Source: Hyalella azteca (taxonomy: Eukaryota > Arthropoda > Malacostraca > Amphipoda > Hyalellidae). Taken from it: 64,000 bases of DNA. The notes beneath the pieces are model-generated. The model saw only the letters and a program-made list of their open reading frames with translations, was not told the origin of the DNA and made no database searches. How positions within the stretch are numbered: position 1 is the stretch's first letter; each line of letters opens with the position of its first letter. The DNA lies in the NCBI RefSeq assembly GCF_000764305.2, contig NW_025947446.1, forward strand, positions 496,001 through 560,000, given 5' to 3'. The position numbers and the translations under genes were made by a program. This document shows, piece after piece, positions 47,696-57,575 of this stretch.

Positions 47696-48127
47696 CAGTG
47701 TTCATCCAAAGCTCGAGTACGTACGTATACCGTTCCTCGATTTCGTCACCTTCAATCATCCTCATTCCTCGGTTCTTATAGCGTTGCCGTGCCCACGTCG
47801 GGTCTTAGTATATTTTCAGCAGTTTGCGGAATCTACAAACTCATCAGAAGCCATGCTTCATCTTTTAGATATCACTGTCAGTATCTTGAAACTACGATAA
47901 ATGTAGTTAAGTGAACGTGGACAGTGTGGTGATGCTCCCGGCTTCGCCAAAGTTTGAACTTTTCAAATCTACCATTCATCTTCGTCTTCTCTCGAGCCTC
48001 ACTCGAGGGTAAGCTTGCAATAAAAATAGTGAGTTTAAATTGCAGTCATTAAATGTACAAACTTGACTAATTATTCTGGAGATCGTAATTTAGAATCGAC
48101 ATTTTTTGACGTTTCAAGCAGTTTTTT

Positions 48128-48525
48128 CAACGTATACCTACAATAGAATAGAATAAAAGTGTCGGTACTGAAGAAATAGGCCCATGGCCTGTTGCCTATT
48201 CTTAAATTTTTCGTGACTTGATTCACAAGGGATCCAGCCTTTGGAACCCGATCTTTCCATAACTGACGATTGATTGAGATAGCTGCTGGACTTATTGCCT
48301 GGTCCGTAATTTGCTAGGCATTTTAAATTGAACACTCACTATTAAATTTTTGTCCTTTTCAAGTTTCGGTGACCACACGACGTTTCCGAACTCTAGGTTC
48401 GGGCGCACGACAGAAACAAACAACTGCTTCATCGCTTCTGCATCTAGGAACTCGAAAGAGCGTCTGATCAGTCCAAGTCGTTTATTGGCTTTATTAACTT
48501 GACCTTTAATATGCTTAGATCAAAC
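48128..48525 (-). mobile_element. 5'-truncated CR1/Jockey-like LINE fragment
   Basis: The minus strand codes, uninterrupted from about 48510 to 48340, QVNKANKRLGLIRRSFEFLD, then LFVSVVRPNLEFGNVVWSP, the conserved region just after the reverse-transcriptase core in CR1/Jockey LINEs. The rest of the ORF is deleted and out of frame. The end is a 3' tail with AAGAATAGGCAACAGGCC and a TATTCTATTCTATT terminus. Confidence 0.85.
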
Positions 48526-49335
48526 AGTTTTTATACTGTACTACAGAAAGTAGGTATTTTGGAGTAGACAATTAATTTATTTCCCTGTATTCGCCCCTAT
48601 CACTGCTTTTATTACCCAGAATCGTAGATAAATCATAGATGTGCCAACGCTTTTCCCGAATTACCAGTTTCCTTCACAGTTTTCCACGCAAAAAGTCAGC
48701 TCACTAAAAAAGTGGGAAAAGAAGAGTGAAAGAGGAAAACATAATAAGAAAAGTGGATTACTTGATTAATATTAGGTCTTGAGTCGTTTGATACGTTTGT
48801 CATGCGTGTATATTTTCTGTAAAGATTTTAGAAGCATTTTCGTAGTTAGATATTTATCTTGCCGATTGTTAATACGATGTTCGTGTCAGTTCAATTCTTT
48901 GCTATGTATTTATTTCTGCTTATTTGTTGTTTCAGGAGTCTCAGTAATATTCCGGTCTTCCCGACTTGTTCTCAAGTCATATAGTTGTTTGTTTATCAAG
49001 TTTATTATATACTCAATATTTTTTTACTCATTAATAAAGTTACATCAGAAGAGATCTTTTTCTATAAAATATAAAATTATTTAACATCATTTAACACTGT
49101 GGCAGTGTTGCTCGTGGGACCGACCTATCACTTAGCTAAATAACGCAAAGATGAAATGGCTTTTATTCTAATGCATCCTTAGCGTAAATGGCACTGGTTT
49201 TAACGTAATTGTTTATAGCTTTAAGAGATAAGTATTCGAGGGTCTAGTGAAGGGACATGAATAGTGAGACTAGTGAACGGAGACTCCTCCGCGACCGCAT
49301 CTCTTGTTTATTGGTTGACGAACGGCCACACTAGC

Positions 49336-49597
49336 ATGGCTGAAGCAGCGATTCCGGAGGGCGCAGTTGTACTGACTAAAGAGCAAGAGGAAAATTTCAT
49401 ACAAGATAATCTCCAGTATATTGACGTATTCCTGAATGACTTGAAGCAACGTGAAGAGCAACTGCCGAGCACGAGCAGAGCAAGAATTGAGGAATTTAAG
49501 GCCAGTTGGGGAGTTGACTTCGAGAAGGCTGTTCCAGACTCTAATGTGGGGATTCAGCCGGATTCTGCTCTGCAATCCACTGGTGCCTTACCTGAAC
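49336..49597 (+). CDS. 4-TM gene exon 1
   Basis: The ATG at 49336 has a good context (AGCATGG); an in-frame ATG at 49264 is possible. 87 codons plus 1 base end at a strong donor GAAC|GTAAGT. Without splicing the frame runs to a stop at 49713. The product is acidic and helical (LTKEQEENFIQDNLQYIDVF). Confidence 0.75.
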
Positions 49598-52500
49598 GTA
49601 AGTGTGGCTTAGAAACCAAGAAGTCTGAGGTTCGAAAAGCAAATTGTGAGCAATTATTAGATGATTATAGCAATTTCAATTCACCATGTGATGACTGCAT
49701 TGTCAGTGACTGATGAAAAATCTTCTCAACTATGAAGACACGGCGACAGCATGCAGGCGACTTATGGACTAAGAGTGGAAAGGCGTGATGCCGCCTATGC
49801 AGAATAGATGTCTTCTTTTTGTCTAAAATATTCTTCCTTCCGCCTCATACTCGTAATATTACTCGTAATAATTTTCAACCTCAAACTTATTGAGTTAAAT
49901 TATTAATCATTTATTGGTTATTGTCTTGTTAGTCGTCAGCTTGAATTGAAAGTTCAAATCAATGCATCATATCTTCATCGAAAACGTTTCGGAAAGTTTC
50001 ATCATCAATTCAAGAATTTAGAAAATACTAGTAGAATCAAGAAATTAAATTTAAAATTTACAGGAAATACGTAATACCATGCTGGATACGCAGCGGGATA
50101 TTATTTGTTGTCTGCATGAAATTCATGCTGCAAATTTGCCGCTTCCGATGTTGTCAATCTCGATTATATTGAGCATTTGCGTGCATGCTGGCGGCATGTG
50201 CAATTCAGTGCAAATTATCTGTTTTTTAAATTTCCAAGGTAAAAATAAATTCTCTAAATTCCATCTGGGTGCTACGTTTTGAGCTACATCGAACTTTAGA
50301 CGTAGATAAAGAGAGAGAACGTGCCATTATAGCCGACAAAATCTCTTCTTCTTTCGTTTATCACAACTGTTATTATGAAATCGTTGATTGATGATATAAA
50401 CTCATTGATTCCCATGCAGTTTCCAATTGGAGTCGAAACTTTACCTTCGCAAGGCGCTACCTGTTTTTCACCCCCACATTCGTCAAACACCGATTTAATG
50501 AATATGTAAAATCTTACTTCAAAAGCCCAATTCATGTAACTTTTATAGCAATATCTGTTAATTTTGATCTGAGCTTCAATGTATTCGCTATTGCATTAAA
50601 ATGGCCACCAAGTTGTAAGTACGTGAAATATCCATTACTAGCTGAGGAATAATTAACACTCAATTGTTTCAGGTAAGGAAATACCGAAGTCGTTTCGGTG
50701 CGAGACCATCGGAGGAACCGTCCTCGCTGTGATGGATTACGTGAGTACCAACAGTAACGTCCAAAATGCCACAATAAACGAGGGCTGAGAACTGCCAGGT
50801 AAGGATGGAGCGAAAGGCCGGTGACTTGAGTGTTTGGTTTTGCTAGTACCAACTGTAGCAAATCTCGTTATTGAGGAATGAGGTAGAAAAATGCCCGATC
50901 GAGCACTTTATCGTTTTGTTGTTAATAGCGGACCGTAGATTAGATGACCGAATACATGTCTCTTGGAAATTACAGCCGACTTTTATTTTTTCCTGATAAT
51001 CAGATTGGCGACTTGAGTATGCTGTAAAAAAATTGAGTGTTTGATTAGCATTGACGCTGAAGGCGAGGAAGGAAGGATCTCCTTCCTTCAGAGGAAGGAG
51101 ATAATGGTAGTTTACTGACGTGCAGACTGAACGAACTAGTGAAGTTTGGATTTTTCTTCATTCATGACGGTAGAAATGTAAGTGCTTTGTCTGACTCGTA
51201 AAGTTTGAAAAAATGTGCAGTGCTGAATTAGCTAAACTTTATAGGCTATCTGATCTAACATTTTTGACGTAAGAAATACAATGGTATGCTGCCGTATGCA
51301 TGATGTGATATCGATTTTTTGTCTTATAGGAACAGATCAGATTGTTTTTTTCAACTTTCAACTTTCAGATGAAAAGAAGTATTTACAGTTTTATTTTGTA
51401 TATATTATTTTTTAATCCATTTTGCATTGGGTGTAGTGCATCCATAAGTCATAATCAGGTCCGGATTCTGCAGGTTGTTCGAAACTAGGCCAATATGTTT
51501 GTAGCGATCTTGCGTGCCGAGGTTCATAATAAAATCAGATTCATAAACTTTTTTATTAATTGATGCTGATTAATTCACATAAACCTAAGTAATCTAGATT
51601 GAATTAAAGTAAGAGCACAGGAGCGGCAAGGCGTAGGGAACGGTGACTCCCTGTAAAGAATATGTTCTATTTAACATTCAATTCATTAAAGACCTAACAC
51701 CGATATCAAATAAAATTAAGTATTGAACATCAGCAAACACAATATTACTACAACCCTAACAACACGAAATAATAGGTACAGTATCAACTGAGACACTAGG
51801 ATATAAACACGACATTAGAATATAAACACGACAAACCGTACCTCCGCAGTTGCTGAATTCTACACACAAGTCCTTACGTGTAACCCAACGGCAAGTCCGC
51901 ATAAATCCAAACACTGCTGCGGGAACGTCAACTTCCTCTCCTAATTCTCCATTCAACACATTGGTTCCTCTGATCTCTTTCTTCTTCTAGTACTCTAAGA
52001 AATCCCGAATATGATCCCTACAATATCCAAAATTTAATTTTCTTCAGTATACGGAATAATTTGTGAATAAGAAGTGTATATCTCCCCAATTCCATTCTAT
52101 TTCGTTTCAGTTGTTCGGCGTATACGTACTTTGGTTCTACGGCAAGATCCAGAGCGATCACTCCCACTGCCCGTGGGCTCACTACATTAGAGACTGCAAG
52201 CTCTACTTATTTCAAACAAGTGAGAGCACGGGCTGCCCATGCTTGCTGCATGTTTGAAACAAGTGTGAGCACGTGTGAGACAGTGAGGCAGGGTGGCCCA
52301 GTGGTTAAAGTTCAGAGTACCAGGATTGGTGCAGAGAGGTGCGGGTTCGATCTAGCTCTGTGCGCCAGTTTCTGGTCAAAATCGGCGAGGAGGCCGGGCT
52401 GTTGAGCACAGCAGAATTGTAGCAGTGAGTTGTGAGTTCTAGACCACATCTAGCTGTGAATGTTCTGTGATGTTAAGAATCGGCGACAGGCCTACGGCCT

Positions 52501-55425
52501 AATAAACGTTGAAACCGCTATTATTACGTGCCGTCTATGCTTTCTACATGTTTGAAACAAGTAAGATAACCTGCTGCTCATGCATGCAACATGTTTGAAA
52601 CAAATGAGATCACCAGCTGTTCATGCTTGCTACGTGTTTGAAACAAGTGAGATCACCTTCTGTTCATGCTAGTTGTATGTTGGAAACAATTTCTTATATT
52701 CTGAAAACTCAACTCGTGCCGTGAAAGAATTTGGGACGGAAAGAATTTTTTTAGGAAGAATTTTTATTGAGGTGATTTATTCAACTAGAACTCGCCCATT
52801 TACGTCCGAATAAACTGAAGCCTTTGTGCATTATGCATAATTGCACAGAGCACAATAGAAGCAATCGTGAAATAGCTCATACAATTCAAAACCACTCATT
52901 TTCTTAAATTACAAATAAAAAATTCCACAGATCACAGCCTCCGCACTAAAATTGGCCTAACGGAGGGTATCGTAAGCATCATCTTCTCAACCTTGCTGCT
53001 CATTGTCTTCTTGAAAGTGAGGTTTGGTTTTCAAAATACTAAATTTATCGAATGAAATATTAGCATTATTTTACTGATTCATAGTCGAAAGCTGATAACA
53101 AAATTTATATCAGCGCCTCATGCGTTCATTTTCTGTTTAGTAAGAAGTGCTCATAGTGAAGTTTCAGCCTAATTCACATTATTGTCTTCACTTCGTACGT
53201 TCGCGACAGGTCTAGGGAGGCTGGATTAATTGTTAAATGTTATTTTACTTTCCAGTTTTAATGTATTACGTGCCAACCGCAGCCACTGGCTGTCATTTGC
53301 GCTCACGAATCTTCCGGCTAAGCCTTGTACACTTGATATTTTTCCTGTGCGGCGATGCTCCGGACATAATTTCAACTAAACTAACGCAGTAGCTGTGTCA
53401 TCTTCGAGCTGAGTGTAATTTCTTAACGATCTTTCATGCTGCCGCCTCCTGATACCAAGGAGTGAAAAATCATGAAAAATAACCATTTTACTATAAAAAA
53501 AAGGGTCTATGTATCAGTTAATCTAGAGGCAGTCGGAAATGGAGCCATTCGCTAGAATCGATGAGGTGGTTGCCAATAAAGAATAGGTCAACATTAACGA
53601 CACAATAGACCTTTTCTCACCAACGTTGACCTTGAAACAATATTTAGACCCTGACACATGAATATTAGTACGGGGTACAAACAACACTGCGCTTTCCTTG
53701 CGATGCGGAATCTCGCTTAAATCATCGAGTAAATAACTTCACTCTTTTCTGAGGTCAAAATATCGTCGAGATGAAGGCCGTAATCGCTCTGTGTAAGAAC
53801 TCGAGGTTACTTCTACTCGTTGAGGTCGCCTTTATCCTCCCACCAAAATTTAATCCTTCCCGAAAAGTCTAAACTCTGTCCGTAGCTCAGTTTTTCGAAT
53901 GAGGTCTTCTGCAGAGTTTTCTTTTTCTCTCATTGAGATTTGTCATAATTCTGAATTTTTCACTTTCTAAATTTATGTGCATGTCCGCTTATAATCTTCC
54001 ATGTGTACTGGGTGCGTACAAGTGATACCTATACGTCTCCCGTTATATGCCCTTGTAGCTTTCTTATTTTCTTACTCATCGACGGATGTTTATAGATATA
54101 ATTAGATGATTAAGTTTGAAAATAAAGATGAGGGCAGTTTTCTCATAGGCCAGTGCAGGAGTCCTGGGTCTTCTACGTAGTGTTTTGATAATTTGACGTA
54201 TTATGTTGTCGCTGTTATATGTTTTATTATTCACAGCGACTACCGAAACTTGCATGGAGCTGGCTGGTCAAATCGGTGACCATCTGCCTTATGAACGCTT
54301 ACTTCATAGGCGCCTGGTTGAGGGAACGACGTCGTGACCACGCGCATTGGGACTCTGACGAGTACAAGATGGGGACGCTCTTCATCACAGGCGGGGCCAT
54401 CGAGGTCGCCGTCCAGCTAGCGATATCCATCGTTCTTTTTTGCTTCGTCTGCTCTTTATCCATAAAGGTTTGCAAGAGTACTTTGTTCGATATATCATTT
54501 GTGAAGTCAATGCTACTCTGTATCTATATTAAATTACCTTTCATTCTAGGAGTATGTGTAAAGTACAGTATATGAAATTCAAAATTTTGTAGTTTCGTGA
54601 GTGCTTATTATTATTATGCTAAAATAGGAGCTGTTTTTGACGACAGAATGACAGAAGTAGAATTTAATGGAAATCTTTATTGAATCAAAAAGGTCATATA
54701 TCAGTCAGCCGCGGACGTGAGTGATTTCGCTAACGCAAGTCGCGCACATGAAGTCTGCTTATGAAATTAGTAATAATAAGATGAATTTCCGAAATGAATT
54801 TCAAAACTAATTATGCAGTATTATTTAAAACCTGATCAGTTACAAGACTTTTGATAATGATGTGGCATTATTCTTGTAGCGTCGCGCTCAAGGGAACAGC
54901 AGGCCAAGATTGTCATTTCATTCATTTAAAGTTAATCATATTTATAAGAGAAGGAGCAACTTTGTCGGGAAATAATCTATTTTCTACTTTAAAATTTCTC
55001 ATCTTAACCCTCTACCGCCGTATGTCACTCTCCGGGAACATAGCTTTCAACTTAAATATACGTAAACTATTTACTCTAGCAACCTGAGGACGTTTGTACG
55101 CAACAGAGAACATTTTAAAGCTGTACGTGGCGGCAACCATCGATGCAAGTCATTTTACGCTCAATAGCAACGTATCCTTTTTGGGGAGTAGGCTTCTGAT
55201 AATATTGCTCCGATTACTCGTGTCAAGCGGTAGAGGGTTAATGAGGGCAAGAATCTTACAATATTATATTGATGCTTGGTACTAATGATAGGTACGTTTA
55301 TGTAACATGTGTCAAGGACCTAATTTTTCAGCGATACATTCATGCACTTCTTGCAGATTCGTGGCAATGTAAATGCGGAAGAGACGGCAGAAACTGAAAT
55401 GCTTCGAGTTGAATGCAAGAGCTGA
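49336..55425 (+). CDS. Four-transmembrane protein, unidentified (6 exons)
   Basis: Six exons, 49336-49597, 50673-50740, 52111-52219, 52931-53016, 54237-54467 and 55357-55425, join in phase to about 274 aa. Topology: a cytoplasmic, Glu-rich N-terminus of about 99 residues; helix 1 around 100-121 (GGTVLAVMDYLFGVYVLWFYG); a loop with HCPWAHYIRDC; helix 2 around 154-174; helix 3 around 184-203; a loop RERRRDHAHWDSDEYK; helix 4 around 224-250; and an acidic cytoplasmic tail. The plan and KSFRC-type start resemble small arthropod 4-TM proteins (DUF4728-like or LAPTM-like), but I cannot assign one. The last exon is the least certain: the exon 5 donor (AAG|GTTTGC) is poor, and reading through would end at 54575. 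It diverges from the NPP gene. Confidence 0.75.
50083..50170 (+). repeat. Dispersed direct repeat, copy 2
   Basis: Partner of 47320-47410; shares the GTTGTCAATCTCGATTATAT core. It lies in intron 1 of the 4-TM gene. Confidence 0.7.
50673..50740 (+). CDS. 4-TM gene exon 2
   Basis: Acceptor AATTGTTTCAG|GTAAGG, donor TAC|GTGAGT, 68 bases bridging phase 1 to 0. It codes KEIPKSFRCETIGGTVLAVM, the start of helix 1. Confidence 0.75.
52111..52219 (+). CDS. 4-TM gene exon 3
   Basis: Acceptor TTTCGTTTCAG|TTGTTC, donor ACAA|GTGAGA, 36 codons plus 1 base. It completes helix 1 (LFGVYVLWFYG) and the Cys-containing loop. Its last bases and donor seed the array that follows. Confidence 0.8.
52205..52690. 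repeat. ~43-bp array derived from the exon 3 donor
   Basis: The word TTT(C/G)AAACAA followed by GTGAG-like bases recurs at 52211, 52252, 52551, 52593 and 52637, with a decayed copy near 52680. The first is the real exon 3 end. At least two downstream copies keep a full donor (GTAAGA at 52561, GTGAGA at 52647). The SINE at 52276-52525 splits the array. Confidence 0.85.
52276..52525 (+). mobile_element. tRNA-derived SINE
   Basis: It has an A box, TGGCCCAGTGG (52294-52304), and a B box, GGTTCGATC (52344-52352), the RNA polymerase III internal promoter. It has a non-tRNA body, the tail AAGAATCGGCGACAGGCCTA and an ATTATT end. ACGTG flanks both sides (52271-52275, 52526-52530), and removing the insert restores the ~43-bp repeat unit, confirming the borders. 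Confidence 0.9.
52931..53016 (+). CDS. 4-TM gene exon 4 (helix 2)
   Basis: Acceptor AATTCCACAG|ATCAC, donor AAA|GTGAGG, 86 bases. It codes LTEGIVSIIFSTLLLIVFL. Confidence 0.75.
54237..54467 (+). CDS. 4-TM gene exon 5 (helices 3 and 4)
   Basis: Acceptor TTATTCACAG|CGACTA, 77 codons, GC-rich against its surroundings. Two hydrophobic segments flank a charged loop. The donor (GTTTGC) is the weakest in the gene. Confidence 0.8.
55008..55237. mobile_element. piggyBac-type MITE (230 bp)
   Basis: Flanked by TTAA on both sides (55004-55007, 55238-55241). It begins CCCTCTACCGC and ends GCGGTAGAGGG. The TTAA target and CCC-start inverted repeats are hallmarks of piggyBac. It has no transposase and lies in the last intron of the 4-TM gene. 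Confidence 0.85.
55357..55425 (+). CDS. 4-TM gene exon 6 (probable last)
   Basis: Acceptor CACTTCTTGCAG|ATTCG in phase; it codes IRGNVNAEETAETEMLRVEC and then KS and a stop. A competing acceptor at 55331 (TTTTTCAG) would give a different 19-residue ending. Confidence 0.55.
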   Translation: MRGNVNAEETAETEMLRVECKS

Positions 55426-57226
55426 TGAAAGATTAATTTTTACTTGCATCATGCCAAGACTGTCAACGTCGTTTAGATGAGCTCCTCAACACTCTCAGGC
55501 CGATATTTTTCTCCAATTTTTCTTGTGATTCCCAAACCTAATGAACCTAATCTGTTCTAAATAATAAAAAAGCATAAGACAAGTAGCAAGACTATAAGTG
55601 ACCGCTTGGTTGGAATTGAACTTGGATGAAGAACTTATTGAGTACCTAAAGTAACCAGCTTGTGCCTTAAGTCCCTCTCTATTTCTACGGTCTGAATTGT
55701 TTGTGAACTTGCTTTTCACTCCGAATATGTACAGTTTCATTTTGCTCTGAGTTCATGTGTACACGAATGAAAACAAAGCTTACATTTCAATAATGGTCTA
55801 GCTTACCGTATCGCTCGAGAAGTTACACTGAGCCCTATCCTATGGAGAAGATCCTGGCCATTGCACGAAGTTACTATAACGCAGTGGCTCTCAAACTTCT
55901 TTGATCCTTCTCCGTATAGTACAAATGGGATTTTCATCCCGTTAGTTTCACGCCACAAAACAGTGCAAAATTGCATTTCTTCACCACATTGAAGTCACTA
56001 CTGAAGCTGTTGCATTTAAATCCTCTGCGGATACATTATCAGTCGTTAGTGTTATTTATTAAAAAAAACATGATTGCTAGAGTTAGTATGAGCAAATGAA
56101 GAAGTGGAACACACCGAAACTAATGACTACAAGCAATACAAAGTTGAAGAAGAGAAAACAACGATGCAGTTTCACTTTCATCACTCGAAATGACAAAAAA
56201 GTATGAAAGCAAAATGTCAAAATTAATGTAGTCGCATAATATAATTGAAACCATGTCAAACCATGATGTTTTATTATCCCTGCATTTGTGGCAACATTGT
56301 TTACGTCTTGCAAAGCATTACAAGATGCCACTCTGAATTCGATGTTGTGTTCATATCTCCATTTGCTTTCAGAGATACTAATTCTGAGTAGCCTATTGCG
56401 AGCATAGGTGCTTTGGGCAACTGAAAGCTCCTAATATTCGTTTTGGAATCAGATTCTCCTTAGTCTATCGTTCCTTAGGCCCGCGTATCCATAACACGAG
56501 TAAACTAAAGTAATAGAGCTGTATTGACATTAACGATTTACAAGTTTAACTAAAGGCTTAGGAGGGCAGGAACAATAAAAATTAAAAGACAATTTTACCG
56601 CTTTAAAGTGAATAAACTTTTAGGTTTGTGAGAAATTTCGAGATGAATTTATAAAGTTTAGAATAGTAATCCTATATTAGAAACAACTGAACTGATAGTC
56701 GTAAAAACATAACAGACTTTTTGACGCTTTAAAGTCAATAAATTTTCAGGCGTGGGAGAACTTTCGAGTTGAATTTAAAAAGTTATGAATGATAATACTG
56801 GCCCGTATGCCAAATAGGGCACTAGCACTACGAAGTAGCACTACGCACTACAAGCCGTAGTGCCGTACTAGTGCGACATGGAACACTACGGTTGGCATGC
56901 TAAATGGGGCACTAGCACTATGAAGTAGCACTACGCACTACAAGCCATAGTGCGGCATGGAACACTACGGTTGGAATGCTAAATAGGGCACTAGCACTAT
57001 GAAGTAGCACTACGCACTACAAGCCATAGTGCGGCATGGAACACTACGGTTGGTATGCTAAATAGGGCACTAGCACTATGAAGTAGCACTACGCACTACA
57101 AGCCATAGTGCGGCATGGAACACTACGGTTGGTATGCTAAATAGGGCCAAAAGCATAACGCGCACTACAAAAATCTGAAGTGTCCTAAACACCGCACTTC
57201 ACGACGACACTACGGTATATCTCACC

Positions 57227-57421
57227 TTGTTTACTTCGTCAGCTATGGATCTGTTTGGCTTACAGCAAAGGCATCATCGCGTAAAAACCTCAGGAACTAC
57301 ATGCCATGAATATAAAAAGGTGTACCGCTTCAGTGAACAACATGTTATTCTTATGGCCGACATTTTCCTTGGCGAAACAGATGAACAGCGTAGAAGTAAA
57401 AAATACTTTTCTTGTTTTTGA
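57227..57421 (+). pseudogene. Harbinger transposase N-terminal-like fragment
   Basis: 65 codons: after HEYKK it has VYRFSEQHVILMADIFLGET, like the 'YRFSKEtv..LadlL...e' opening of PIF/Harbinger transposases, then a stop. The DDE catalytic part is missing, so it cannot be active. Confidence 0.5.
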
Positions 57422-57452
57422 TACCATGTTTTGAATTTTCTTTTTTGTTTTT

Positions 57453-57575
57453 TTATGGAGTCATTTTGAATTCTTCTGCAAGAACTTTCCATGCTTCTCT
57501 CTTTTGTTCGATGTCTTTGGGAAGCGTGGACTTAGAATATATGATGGGAAGGGTGCGCAGACGCATTGCGAATTT
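57453..57575 (-). pseudogene. MADF-domain-like fragment
   Basis: The minus frame codes LPIIYSKSTLPKDIEQKREA, then WKVLAEEF and a stop, matching the MADF/Myb-SANT pattern 'P.LYd.s...k....k..AW..ia.ef'. Harbinger elements commonly carry such a second DNA-binding protein. Confidence 0.5.

Larger units (their letters stand above)
45174..49335. other. Divergent intergenic region between the two genes
   Basis: Holds the likely promoters of both genes. A GC-richer block at 46040-46180 with a minus-strand donor (CCAG|GTACGA) could be the NPP non-coding first exon. A CpG-rich block at 47600-47720, and a donor GAGG|GTAAGC at 48008, could belong to the plus gene. Also present are a LINE fragment (48128-48525) and one copy of a dispersed repeat (about 47320-47410). 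Confidence 0.45.

Noticed and set aside
49264..49713. Single-exon gene ending at 49713
   Set aside because: A strong GTAAGT donor at 49598 joins in phase through five further exons that build a coherent 4-TM protein.
52294..52352. A and B boxes as a functional tRNA gene
   Set aside because: No cloverleaf pairing; the non-tRNA body, tail and flanking duplication show a SINE.
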